Assembly (NCBI GenBank): GCA_040954595.2
Contig: CM082595.2
Location: forward strand, 3,906,001 to 3,970,000
Source: Balanoglossus misakiensis
Lineage: Eukaryota > Hemichordata
Length of the DNA stretch: 64,000 nucleotides
Direction of reading: 5' to 3'
Part shown: positions 46,301 through 59,132 of the stretch, piece after piece
Numbering within the stretch: the first letter of the stretch is position 1
How the letters are laid out: the number at the start of each line of letters is the position of its first letter
Translations under genes and position numbers: made by a program
The notes under the pieces: generated by a model
The model's database searches: none
What the model was told of the DNA's origin: nothing
The model's input: only the letters and a program-made list of their open reading frames with translations

Positions 46301-49300
46301 ATCACCTCTTTACGGCATGTGACACACGCCAAACCGGAATTTTACGGCCAGAAACTGACCGAATTAGAACATCCTCGGCATAACTTGTTACAGCTGATGA
46401 AAATGAAGAATTCGGTCCGACATACTTAAAACTTTTTTCCCAAGAAACTTAAATGCCCCCCCCCCCTCTATTTGGTCTTTTATCACATACGTTTGCGTGT
46501 GTGTGTCAACACCGTGTATCACTTAGTCAAAGTCACTACCCTTTTTATAGTTCGGTTATTTTAATTCTGTGTGGGACGTTGCTGGCTGGGTGGTTCCAAA
46601 CACTTGCTTAGCACTAATGCACGCCGCCGAGTATTGGCTTCGGGGTATTAACGTTTTACATGTTGGTATTGCCTAAAAACTCAACTCCATAAGCAAACTC
46701 TAATTGTGTCAGGGTGATCATGAGCTTAGGCCCTAGGCTCGGACGGTTGAGTTACATTCAGCAAGGGAGGGCCAATCGATCAAAGTGTCCTGCGTTGAGT
46801 GAAAAAAATAACGCGTAAATGGGTTGTATCTACACGGCATTCAATATACACTAGCTGCCATGGGCGGCTGTATGTACTAAGTACACCACGACCGCATACT
46901 AGTATACAACTGTCAAATTCACTTTGGTAGTTGGCTGAGGTCAAAGGTGAACCTCGCACTGTCCCAGAGTCCATTTTGCTCGTTTGCTCTCTAAACACAC
47001 ACACACTCGACGGTGCATTCTTGGATATGCTTCAGAGGTTGGGAACAAAAGATTGCTCTGTTTAAAAGAGATTACAGATAACTTTTCATTGGGAAAACAT
47101 TGCTCTGGTCCGGCCTTCTGAAGGTGACAGAAGTTACTAACAGGTAACCCAAGGCATCTCCGATGAAACGGTGATTTGAATGTGTAAAGTTCAACGTCCT
47201 AGTCCGTCGATCATGGATAAGTGGGTAGTTGGCCAACAGGATAACCCATGCGCCCTAGTTCTGGTGAAAGGCGAACGAAAATATCACAATTTCTATGTGT
47301 TTTCTACTTTGGTCCAATAAACGGATCCAACAAAATGTCGACACTAACTATGACATCATATCAATATATAGTTGTGGTAAAAGTAATTTCAAGTCATTAC
47401 GATGTATTGGAAAGGAGATTCTTGCAATTGTCAATCACTGGTATACGAACTTTTCCCCAGTTTTCGTCAAATTCAAACCAATATTACCGGCAGAGGGCGC
47501 AAAGCTCTACTATCTGTACATGTATCAGCCAAAGTGAGGAGAAGCACAAGAAATTGTAGTGGACTAACAAAGACAAAATACTGAAATACTAGCCCTTTTA
47601 CTTCCAACTTAAACGAGCACGTTATATTCGAACCAACGCTGCATAATTAAATAACAAGGCCAGAAGTGTCAATTCAAACAATCACACAAATCGCCCTAAA
47701 TAGGCGAAACACTCGGAAAGCTGCCCACAGATAGATCTGCAACTATTTACACGCATTCAAAAACCGACCACTTAATTAATAGATGACGGAATTGTGTTTG
47801 CAGAGAGAAAATTGCGATTAGCCGAACGTGACTTTCGCGATTCCCCGGTTAATTAGGCGTCGGTCGAAACACGGAGAGAATTTCGTGGATGGGATTGCGT
47901 ATTTACACGGTGTGTCCATCTGAACGTGTGAAAACCTTCATGTTTCCAGGTTTCAGTATTATTGAGCGGATTTGTCACAACGCGCGTGTTTCAATATTTG
48001 AGTAGTTTAGAGTAATCGTAGTCTCTTGATGACGTAATCAAAGATAGATTTTCTCGTGCAGTGGAAACTGAACGCTGCAAACCGAAAATTTGCTTGTTCT
48101 CCTAGTCAAGTGGGCACGTAAAACGAAAACCCGTGTTTCCAGTATACTTTCTGAATTGTCTCTTTAAATATATGCTAAATTGGCACCTATTGCCAAAAGG
48201 CTGATAGCAGGTGAGAGAATTTCAGTACCTATATCCACAGTTGAAATGATAATCATTCGTTTGTTTATTTAAAAACAGTTATGCTATGAATTGCATTGGC
48301 TTCCTCTGAGACGAAATTGAGATGTGTAAAGTAGACGCGTGCGTTGAACTATATTCTACCAGGGGACAGCAGAACTGCGATCTGTGAGTGAAATCGCTCC
48401 TAGACATACCGAGGGGTAACCGCTTTGTTACCTTGGAAAGGCGACGTCCTTGGGGGGAGAGGTGCCCCTACCTTCAATGCATGCGCCCAATTACGGCGAC
48501 TAAAGAAAAGTGGGCACTAATTTGCGCGGAGGAATACAATATATCCCCAGAGATTCAGTAACTAGGCCAGATATTAATGCAACAAAGGAGGGGACGACAA
48601 TACGTCGCTCTGGGCCCGCTGCGTTTTGAAGAGAACGGCGCCGGGAGTCTTGGTGCTGTTGGCCAACAGATAAGGCCCGAGACATTTCCTAGATTAACGT
48701 CACATTACGGGTCTCTTTACTGGCAAATTTTGTTATGCCGTCGCCTTCAATAAAAACGGCATGTCAGATAAAATGTCATTTGGAAACAGAATGATTGCTT
48801 TTTTTCGCAAATTCAACACAATCTGGGTCGCAAGGTGGAGGAGCGCTACGTCACGAGATCGAACCCTCCATAAACTAAGCTATGTACGATTGGAAAGTTC
48901 GTTTTTAAAACAGTGATTTTTGGCCACGCGCTAATGCACAATAAAAGAAGATCAATAAAAAGTCAATAGATGAAAGAACATTCACCCGGTAATGTATTTA
49001 GCTATCAGAAATGAACATCAATACGGATGTTAGATTCCATTAGCCTATTTAACTGTTTAATCACGTCTCCAGTGATTTGGACGATATTTTGCATCTGTTC
49101 TTTAAAATGTTAGATTTCTCGCAATTTAAAACATTTCATTACATACGCGGCTACACCAATAGGCAATATTCGCAATTGGGGGGGGGGATATTTGTAAACA
49201 TTTCAGAAGGAAACGGTCCCCCTGAAAAGAGCTAACGATACAGCGTTTCTGAACGGTAATGTACAATAAGCTCGTTAAGCATGCGTAGAGGGAGCTATAT

Positions 49301-52300
49301 TGAATAACCGGTACATGGTAGGCAAATAAAAGTGAACTCTCTAGTGGGCACTTAGAAGGGCTCCCCAGGGGTGTGTTTGTTTACATGGATTTTTCCAACG
49401 CGATCGGGATTATTTGTATTTCTATATGGCGCCAGCGAACTGTGCGCTATGGGTTTACATCATGCCAAAATATCCATCCACGGTAACTCATTAAACTCTT
49501 CGCGGCCTTGAATCGTGAAGTTTAGGCGGGAAAGTTGTCCAGCGCAGAGTGCGAGTCAAGCTGCGGGCGAAAAGAGTCGTGTTCAAACAATCTTCGTGGG
49601 CAGTACCCCTGGTAAACGTCTCTTGCAAGCTCACGCCAGCGGCGTTAGTTTTGAGTAGCTGAGAGATCATGACTGCGATAGACGACCTTGTTGAGAACAT
49701 AATCTATGGCACGCCACATGTATGGCAAACATTTGTATAATTCGTTCGTGTGACATGTTTTATTTTGGATGTAGATAGCTCAACAATTCGTCGAATTCGA
49801 CGAATCTTCTGCGAAGTCGTGAGAGCATAGTACGGTGCAGCAATACTGCAATTTCACCATACACTTGCAAACGTACGAACATTGAGAGTTCCTGGCGCGA
49901 ATTCCTGGTACACGACAAGAGAGAACTTTCCTCCAATGCCAAATTATGCAACTACTGTAACATGATCGCCATAGCTTCGCCACATCCCCTGTCTGTCAAC
50001 ATCACCCTCAGTGCTTCACGACAAGGACTTCGTAGGTGTTTTGGTCGAGAACGTCGACAACTCGTCGTATGTACGAGAGTACCATGAAGTTGACGACACA
50101 GACGAAAAATCAAGAGTACCTAAGATTTACATGATAGTTTATGTCTTTCGGACATGGCTGATATCTTGGCCGTCATCCGAAGTGCGAAAAATCACGGAAT
50201 GTCGTTGAAATGTCTGGTGAAATATTACCAGTAAAATTTCTGGGATACTACCAGTTTATATTGGTCTTTGTTTTGGCCAATAGGCCGCACTGGAGGGGGG
50301 GGGGGGGCAGATCTTCAACGGCACACGTCTGGAACGTGCTATAACTGCTGTCTAGCGGGTCCCAGTTTTATCACCGAGCGTCCCAATAGTGTAACTGATC
50401 TGGCCAATAGTGAAGGCAAGCAAGCAAGCTCTTCCGTTTTCCGGGGGACAGCTACTTCAACAAGCGCAAACACACGTACAGCACAGATCCCTATCTGAAG
50501 TTTGATTCGCTTACATCACACTGTTTACAAGGGATTTCAAGACGGTATACACCAGTAGTCTTGGGGGCTTATTCCCAACCACATATGCGCAGACACATTT
50601 TGCTCTAAACCATATCTGTCATTTCTAAAACGAGAGTCGTGTTTTGAGTGGTTCTTGTCATCTGTTTTCTCGTGTACTTTAAGGTTGATCTAGTTTTTGG
50701 CCGGAATCACCCGTAAGAAATTAATTGCTTGTTATCTATTCTGCATCACTACGCATAGCTAAAGTAAATATCACCGATAGCCATTGGCGTAAGTAAAGCC
50801 AAAGGTCGTTCATTGGAGATATGAAGTTATTAAAATAAAACTTTGGCAAACTTCTCCCTTAACAACGCGCTCAAGTGGTGTTGTCACATTGGCAAACAGC
50901 GTATCGATAATGCGTTAGCAATCAAGTGTGTACAAGTGTACGAGAGTTTTTTTGAAACTCAGCAGTTGTATTAAAGTAGGACTGTTCACCAGCTCGGCCG
51001 GCGCCGAAAAACCAGTCACGTGACTACAGCTGACTGTTAGAGGCTGGCATCGCAGGGGGTCGAGTAATGACGACTGTCTTTCGTCGAGGCCAGCAAACTC
51101 AAGCGTATACAACGTAGGCGCGTTTCGTTGCCAAGACGAAATAAAATATACGCGAGAAGATTCGTGGATGCGCATGCAAACGGCGACTGGAGCCGAACGT
51201 TGATTGATACTGACAATATTCAAAGACCAACATGTCACGGTGAACTCCTAATAATACAAGTAAACACCATAAAACAAATATTCCACTCCGCGCAGAGTAG
51301 AACGTGACTTCGAAACCCCTTGTTCGAAGGAATGTCGTTAGATGGTGAAAACTCACAACTCAGGACATTGACCTATATATGGGATTCTCCCAGCACGAAG
51401 TTATTCTTAAAAGCCAGAAGGTGGCTATAAATAACAGCAATGATTACAGTTTGGATATACTATAAGCCGGCTAGATTAGATTTGAACAGTTCAGGTGATA
51501 ATCTACACAATGTATAGAGGGACCGACAGTTGAGTATTGAGAATGTCAACATGGCATATGTGGATATCAGAGATAACGTTCAATTAAATATTTGGTTGCG
51601 TTGCCAAAGAGTTAAAAAATCAAAATGAATTTATGTACAAATTATAGAAGGAAACATACAAAAATTACAATGTATATTGTTTATAAGATAAATATTTCTG
51701 GTTTGCCGTCAGATGGTGTTTCTTGGCAAATATGATGATGTCCAGTTACTGGTAGCTCAAAAACCACCATATCTGATTTTATGGGCACTTTTGTACAGGG
51801 GATTAATATTTCTCAAAAGACGTAATTCTCCTAAGTAACCGGTCACGTGATTGCTGTCAAACCGAACGCACCTGTGTGTGAATTACTGTTTAAAGGCGTG
51901 GCAACTTCCACAGAGATCTAAGAACGTAATTCCGTTTGAGGAGGGAAATCTAAATCCGAATCGTTCTCAGCAGAAACCTTGAACTAACTTTCAACTTACA
52001 GATCTTTTAGCTCTTAACGTTAAGAGCACTCGAGGCTGGCTCTAGATGTTATCGTTATAAAAAGGGAATCTTTTATATATGACCGGTTCTGTTGGCAGTC
52101 AACATGAGTTGAAACCATCAAACACAACGAAGGCAGGTAGTTACATCGTTATTTCGAAAAGGGCGTCTCTAGTCCCATCAGGTCATATGGGGTCAAACAA
52201 TATTTGTCAATATTTAGTGGAGCAATTAAAAGACCCGCGCTCACTTTTCCATTCATTGGGATACCGAATGTGATTTTGCACAAGCAAGTATGGAACCACC

Positions 52301-55300
52301 ACCGTGATTGGCCGGCCGCTCGTACAATTTACCGATCCACTTCAGAATGTTTGCAGATGCCCGAACAAAATTCCTGCTTTTCACACGACCGAATTTCCGT
52401 TCTGCGGAACTGCCAATGAGACTCTGTCAACATATGTGGGCTTTCTATCGTAGTTAGGGAAGAACCATTTGATTTATGGTGGAGGGTGGGGGATTTTTGG
52501 CCGAAAACAACAACACATTTTTGGCAGATGGTGCTTAGGACAACAACAACAACAACAACAACAACCACCAAAAATCACCATTATCCTAACCTTGGTATAT
52601 TTGACCTTACTTTCAATTTAAGATATACGTCATACTATTTCAACGAGGACACATCATACGTGCGTCATACCTGGACTTTAAAAAATTATTGAATCTAAAC
52701 TTGGTGTGACTGGCAAATGTCTGGACAGGAGCAAGTCAAGTTTGGAATGTCAGAGTTTCATAAAATGGGAGAGTGTTTACGCGTGGTTTGTAAAGTGCTC
52801 TGCAGTCGACCAAACATTTCACAGTTAAGTGTTGCAAACTATAACAAACTTAAAGCAGCTATGATCGATGAAAGCGCAACATTATTTTAGTGAAATTGCA
52901 TTATCTGAATAGTAGGCGACTAACATACGTTTTCTCGACCTTGTTTCGGACATTTCGACTGTTGTGATGTTTGACTATCTCTTTCGGACACGGTGATGGT
53001 CGCCAAGTGCCGTACTAGACAATGTTAATTTTGCATTGAAAGCTATGTTTTTCCAAGGCGAGTTTCAAGTGGTGTTCTCTGTACAATGTCTCACTGCCAG
53101 ACATCTTCATTAACGGGCCAATCGCGTCACCCTAAAATGAGCCCATTTTCGGTGCCCTGGTCAGAAGCGTTCACCAAGTGTGCCTGGGGGCACTTTCAGT
53201 CCACATGACTGCACCAGTATCTCGGATCATCATTCACACGTGTTTGACATCAATACTGACACTTCGAAAAAACCACATCCTTCCTGAAAACAACAGACGC
53301 CGGGAGAATTCAAGACCAGTGCAACAGTGCACTATATCTGTACCGGACACCTTAACACATACTAGAACACTTAAGTGCAACACTTTCTCTTGAAGCTGCC
53401 AGGCGTTCAGGCCAGCACTCGAGAAATCCCAAAACGATTGGCACACACATTTCTCACCAGGTTGCGTTCAACGCAGTGCTCTAAACCAGGCTCGACGTCA
53501 AGCAGGGAAGCTATTTGGCGAGAGCGTACATTTGACTGGCAATTCGATAATAAGTGACACGTGGAATACTATATTTGACACAAATGGTGTCGAAATATAC
53601 GCATGCGTAAACGCGTGGACACACGACACTTTTCAGGTGCACGCTTGACATGCAAAATCCCTACATCCCATACGTGTATTTGTATCGGAAAGTCTGCATA
53701 ACGACGTTGGTCGGGGACAACACCGATAGCACAGAGGTGTGAGACTCAAATCCTCTCTTTCTTGATATGTCTTAATTGTTCCCGAGTGAGCCCGGAGAGA
53801 TTTGACCAAAAAATCCATGGTGACAATCGCGAAATTGGCTTTTATTGTCAGCACACACCTTCTGTAAGGAAGATTTAATTGAGCATGTCGAGTGTATGCC
53901 TGGAATGTGCCAGTCACTGCATTGTTTTTAAACTGTCGAAATCGTCACGGATTTCAGCTTATTAGCGCCTATGGAATACTAATATAGGAGTTAACTAATC
54001 CGTTGAGCTCTCTTTGGAAATGCTTAGGCCTGACTATCTTTCAGTCGAGTTCAATTCAGATTTAATTGCGGGTTCTGTTGTTTCTAGGGTGGTCGTGTTT
54101 ACACCAGGAGAATCGACTCTCTATTATGTCTGCGGCCCTTCGGGTTTACAAATCTCTCTGAAAGATGGCAGTGGTCGGCTGAAAGGCAGAAACTGTGGCT
54201 GTGTTCCCTCGTATTTAAATTGCCTTTGGAGTGATGCGCAATGGTCGCTGCTGGCCAACGAGAAGGGCAGCTCTCCCGGCATTGAACTATACCTGTGTTC
54301 GAACAGGTAACTGGTGTAACACATTCAATCGTGGCATCTCCATACATCACTACACTACTCGCAGTTGCCGTGTATTTCACAGAGGCGTGTATACATCTTG
54401 CACTTGCAACCTGACTACCAGAAAGACACCAAAACGGGGACAACCATACTGTGAGCACCACCGACACAGAACCCAAGCAAGGCCACTTGAAAGCAGTGGC
54501 TTTTACGGCTTCAAAAAGCCACTCTGATTTGTGTTACCGCCGCGGAGGATAATGGAGTGAACGTGTACGTGTAACATGATCCCCACAACTCTCCTCGTGG
54601 TCCAACTACTTCCACCCTTTAGACTTCTCCGAGGCTGATATCAGAGGACCAGCCTCCTCTCGTAAAATGCAAATAAAGATGCCAAAAGCACGCATGCTCA
54701 AAACAAACACTTCAATATATGCCGTCAGTTTTCATACGCTGGAGGGTTTCTGAACAACATCACTGGACTTGGTCCAGTTTGTAAACGACTCGACAATTTA
54801 TACATGCGAGTACGTTCCTTGAACAAGAAACTGCAGTAGACTCTAGAAACAAAAGCTACAGCTAGTGGAGGTTTAACCAAACCTATCGTGAACGCGACAT
54901 TCCGATATTTTCAAAAAAGGGCCACTAATTACTCGACCATACAACTTTTATGACATTTTCGTGATGCGACAAAGGAAGGCAGAGAAACCGCAACGACTCG
55001 GTGATAGCGATGGAGCGTCCAATTATACGCATTGTCACAGGGAAATATTCACTTCACAAATAGCTGTGGAATTTAACAGTGATACCGGTATGTTACATTC
55101 TCACAAGTGTGTTTACGCCAGGACGAGATTTTCCTCACAGTTTGGGCGCCACAGGTTCTCGTTTGACTGTTCAACTATTTCAAAAAGCACACGCCTTTCA
55201 AGCCATCTTCTGAGTTCAATTCGTCGAGTTCTCCGTGAAAATATGTCTTTCGTTTGGAGTTTTAAAAATAAAACTGCCGAATTAACAAAAGGGGACGAAA

Positions 55301-58300
55301 CATCACATATAGCACTTGCTTGTTATATATCAGATATTTCCATTTAACACGACATTATATACTAAAGGTGGGCGGGACACAAACTTTTCAATTCGCGGTT
55401 TCAAAATTGGCCAGAGCATATTACTTTTCCGAAGGATTGGGGCTGACAAGGACATTTCAGCGATTGCTTGTCGTTGACGTGTCAAAGACAATAAAGGTTA
55501 CTTTGCGGTAAAAATTTAGCGATCTTAACTGAACGGGTCAGTTCCCACCTTGCTAATTAATTACTTAATTAATCGAAATCCGTGAATGCCTCGCGTCGTG
55601 GCGTTTTCTGATTTTCACTCTCTGTGTTTACCGTATGCTGTGTGATCAAGAGCATCTTCTCTCGGTATCCTTGGCAACGGGTTTCATTATTTTTAATGGG
55701 GTTGATGCGGGAGGGAGGGGGGCTTCGGTTGGCAGTATTGGTTCAAAGTGGACTGGCGATTGAATGACCACTGAATACTGAAACAGACAACGGCTCAACT
55801 CAGCAAACACCATCGCTGGGCATTCGTCAACAGATAGTGACGTAATAGCGAAGGGCAGAAATCTGTTGGCCGTTTGCTGAGTTCCGTGCCGGGTCCGCGG
55901 AATTGCTCCTCGCGTAGCGTTCTGGCGTCATATCGACTTGGGTTTACATTGGCCAGAAATTTCATGCCACGGTCGCTGGATGTTTCAAAGCTGTTTACAT
56001 CGCCCGGGTTCGCCGGCCTCCCCGCGCTTGGCAATGGTTCTCACGCCTTTGTGAGGGAGGGAGGGGGGGGGGGAAATCAAACAGGCAGTCCGAGTGAAAA
56101 CAGCCCTTTTGCAGTGGAAATAAAAGAACAATGGCCGCAGAGCACATCAATGGCAGGGCGAATTTCCAGAACAAAACTTGACGAAACCTAATGAGATCGC
56201 GGACAACACCGGTGTCAAGTTAGCTTTTGGCCCCCGATTGTACTCCGCTGGGGGCTGTTCGCAACATTGTACATGATTGACAAGATGACCACAAACTGTC
56301 GTCTGCCAATTTTGCGTGCCAGGGTTCCAAAATGGCAGGGGCCGATCGTGTACGAAAATCAAATTTACTTACATATATTGGGCTATTCGATGTCAATTAC
56401 TCGAGAGATTTGAGCTCTCTTAAAACGGAAAACCTAATTAATTATTTCAGGCTCGGACTGATACGATGATAACAGAATCATTATGAATCCTGAGCAGGTC
56501 TGTAATTGGTAGGACTTCTGCTGAATCGGGATGACGTCGAAAGTTGGATATATCCCGGGCTTCGCGTGTGATCGATATTTGACTTTTCTTGGAATGTGTT
56601 GGAAGATGCCACAGCGCAGTGCAAAACATTCCACGGCTTTTGTTACGATGAGACAGAGGGCTCTTACAGCTAGTTAAGCAATTGCCCCCGGGGCTGTTCA
56701 CTTGTTCGGCTCGCCATTCATGGGGTAAACGGCTTTGGTTTTTAGCGCGAGGAGATTACAGGGCGACGCACGAACACGAGTTGCGCAGCAATGGAGGATG
56801 ATATATTAAAAAATAAAATAAAAACAAGCAGGGAGTTTTTGAGGGTGGAAGCGAACAAAAAAACCCACCACTCGACACCGGAGTGCCGGTAATTGTCGCG
56901 GCGCCAATCAGGACGCACGGGGCCCCAAAATGAACCGAACGCAGACCGTTCAATTCGATATTTTCTATGGGGAACGCCTGTTAATGCGCCAGTGGGAGGC
57001 GAGCCCGGTAGCCGGCGAGTTTACGACAAACGTCGGCAGCTTGCACTGAGTAGTGTCGCGACATCGGCGGAGACGGCACCATCTGCTTGGCACCAACAGA
57101 GTCAACTGTGGTGATTTGTCGGGGAACAGATTGGCACTAAGGCAACAGCATATCACACGAAGATATTTCCGCGTACACATGTTTCAGATTGGAAATAATT
57201 CATTTTCCCTTTGTATATACCAATACACACATTCTGTACAGCGACGTCCCTTTCGCTGGAACCTAGTAAAGTGTTCGATATTCAGTTATTTTTTTTTTTT
57301 GGGGGGGGGGGGGTTATGACATGTCACGTGCACGATATGGTTTAAAGCCTTTAGATCAAGTAATATTTGCTTTGTGAAAAAGTAAGCGGACAGGAAGCAA
57401 TAAATTGAAGATGAAAAACGTGTGCAGAACACACATGAAACGCATTACGTGTGTCTGTACAGCACACGGCCAACAGACCTCCGCAGCACACGTACCAACG
57501 CTAAAAATGCGGTCCCAATGTCCTCGGGCAAGATAAATATAATTTATAAGAGAAATAAAGAAAACAACAAATACGGAAGCATTGTCTGGAATGATTAGCG
57601 GGCCGCGGTAAGCCATTGGTGAAGGGAAAGGAAGGGGAGAAAATACAACGTCCGTTCCGGCTGAGCTATCGGGGTGAAGTGCCACCGTATGCCGGGGGAT
57701 TAGAATTGGCCACGATGTCGAGAGTTTCGCTACCTATAGAAACATAGATTTCACTCATGTGATCCAGCAGAACCTATCGTGGTATAGTGACTGAGGTTAT
57801 ACCGTGACTCCAGTCGACAAAATAGTCAAAACGCCAGCCCTCTCCACAATCACGAGGCCAATTGTACGTGTAATTGGCCAAAGAGCGTGTTTAAAATGCG
57901 GAGCGCTCAAACGGGCGCAGTCAACGTTTGAAATCACTGAATTTTCTCGCTGAAAACTGTAAACGACTTTCTTTCAAGTAGTCTCTGATTGCCCCGGGGC
58001 GCTGATTTCTACGCCAATGAGATTATCTCAAGTCCTGCGTCCGAAATCGTTGGAGATTTTCGGTCATGTGGAAGACGGGACAAGAGTTGCTCAACGCCAC
58101 GCAAAGACAGACGCCCAAAAGCCATAATCTTTTTAGGCACGACCGAAAAGCGTGTATGGACCACGCATTGAACGTAAAACGACAATAAACCGCTGAGGAC
58201 CAACACATGTCGGAAACACTAATGGAAACACAGGCGCTTAATTTGCCAGTAGCTCTCTCGATGTTTCATTTACAAGGGCAGCTCAAACGACACCCGGGGT

Positions 58301-59132
58301 TTGTAGTAATGGCACGCATCTGATCACAACTTGGCACCCTGGCCAATGTTACTGCAGTACATTCACGAAAAAAACTCACACCACACAACACGACAGCATG
58401 GACAAAAATCACACTTGGAAAGTTGCCTGTTCTGTGAAGACGCACAAACGCGATGTCAGTCAGAATGACAGTTGAACTTTGGAACGCATATTCACAATCA
58501 CGACCACCACTGACGCATATATAGTTAAATTTTTAAAACGAGAACGCGGATTTTCAATCCATTACCGGTTTCGCGTATGACAATATCTCCAGTACAGCGC
58601 TTGGAAACCATCCAACCACACACGCTCGAGCCCTACCACAGCGAAAAACCGAATAAAAGCCCCCGTTCTTCTGAGATTAAAATGTTGTGTAAATGGTGGG
58701 GTTAAGCTCAAATCGGCCACAGAAACCCGGGACTTATTGTACGGTGTATTGAAGTCAACAAAGCCATGCACTTGTCTACGGTATGCTTAAGTGAACATAT
58801 AAACGTTTAACATGGTCAGCCCCAATGCACTTGTAAGGTTTCATATACAACACCAGCGGAGCTCTTCTGAAACACTGACGTTTACTGTGTCCTATGCCTC
58901 ATTTGTTGATCGTTTCCCCCCTCCCCCCTTCCTTCCTTCCCTCTCTCCCCTGAGCGCTCACCTTTTCGTCGTTGGTCCGCGTCGCTAGCGACAGGGCAAG
59001 ATCTCCGAAATCGTCGTCGTCTTCCGAATATGTGTTCAGGTCGAGATTGTCCCGGTCGTAGGTGAGCGCGACCGCGTGCTTATCACTGACGGCGACTATA
59101 AACAGCGCTAGGGCGAGCATTGGAAGCTTCAT
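41722..59132 (-). CDS. C1QTNF12: Adipolin/erythroferrone-type secreted C1q-domain protein, complete gene
   Basis: Eight exons on the minus strand: 59132-58962, 45652-45533, 44568-44457, 43433-43393, 43129-42959, 42767-42559, 42044-41966 and 41820-41722. All are GT-AG, the frame is intact, and the product is 333 residues. Vertebrate relatives are adipolin (CTRP12/FAM132A), an adipokine, and erythroferrone (FAM132B), which suppresses hepcidin. Order of parts: signal peptide (1-22), acidic segment, a [10 protein letters not shown] block, a polybasic [12 protein letters not shown] segment (about 86-96), a short collagen-like run of seven Gly triplets ([18 protein letters not shown]), a helix [20 protein letters not shown], then a C1q/TNF-like domain from AFHCKL to [20 protein letters not shown] and [10 protein letters not shown] match adipolin almost residue for residue. 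The gene may predate the split between adipolin and erythroferrone, so the symbol is provisional. Confidence 0.95.
43197..43380. repeat. CATA and GACA tetranucleotide microsatellites
   Basis: A (CATA)n block followed by a (GACA)n block lies in the intron between adipolin-like exons 4 and 5. It occupies most of that 263-base intron and nearly abuts the exon-4 donor. The open frames through it are low-complexity artefacts. Confidence 0.95.
43393..44568 (-). CDS. C1QTNF12: Adipolin-like exons 3 and 4: collagen stub and helix
   Basis: Exon 44568-44457 (acceptor tccgtctctttcag) encodes [20 protein letters not shown] and then [12 protein letters not shown], ending in phase 1. The 41-nt exon 43433-43393 completes [14 protein letters not shown]. 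The [21 protein letters not shown] order is a signature of the FAM132 family. Only seven triplets are present, far fewer than in most C1q-TNF proteins. A GACA/CATA microsatellite starts about 13 bases beyond the exon-4 donor. Confidence 0.92.
45533..45652 (-). CDS. C1QTNF12: Adipolin-like exon 2: WQQL block and polybasic site
   Basis: Acceptor gtcaatctctttcag and donor GTAATT, 40 codons, phase 0 at both ends. [11 protein letters not shown] corresponds to the conserved segment before the collagen stub in adipolin and erythroferrone. KRRRSRK fits the furin-type R-X-(K/R)-R rule, and cleavage at a comparable site is established for vertebrate adipolin. Confidence 0.9.
52457..52510. repeat. Partial copy of the GAACCATTTGAT element
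   Basis: It shares GAACCATTTGAT and the following G-rich string with the left end of the 4329-4432 element. The opposite end is not recognisable here. Confidence 0.5.
57288..57314. repeat. Adjacent poly(T) and poly(G) runs
   Basis: A run of about 12 T is followed directly by about 13 G, inside intron 1 of the adipolin-like gene. It is the longest such compound homopolymer in the window. Confidence 0.85.
58962..59132 (-). CDS. C1QTNF12: Adipolin-like exon 1: signal peptide and acidic segment
   Basis: [16 protein letters not shown] is a clean signal-peptide core and is followed by [20 protein letters not shown]. The exon ends NDEK at a GTGAGC donor, phase 0. The start was chosen at the hydrophobic segment, although the frame is open further upstream. 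Just past the donor the minus strand is a long purine run. Confidence 0.88.

Larger units (their letters stand above)
45653..58961 (-). other. C1QTNF12: Adipolin-like gene, 13.3-kb intron 1
   Basis: I find no exon of this gene and no convincing nested gene. Local features are a CTCF-like core at 47487-47502, a second fragment of the GAACCATTTGAT repeat at 52457-52510, an (ACA)n stretch at 52540-52565, TAAT-rich clusters at 55553-55575 and 56430-56445, and several G runs. The 55.8-57.7 kb part is more GC-rich and could hold regulatory DNA. Confidence 0.6.

Noticed and set aside
48830-48880. Possible tRNA (B-box-like GATCGAACCC)
   Set aside because: No cloverleaf can be drawn around it and no matching A box lies at the right distance.
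54014-54310. 98-codon + strand open frame in the large intron
   Set aside because: An isolated frame without paired splice sites, poly(A) signal or recognised domain.
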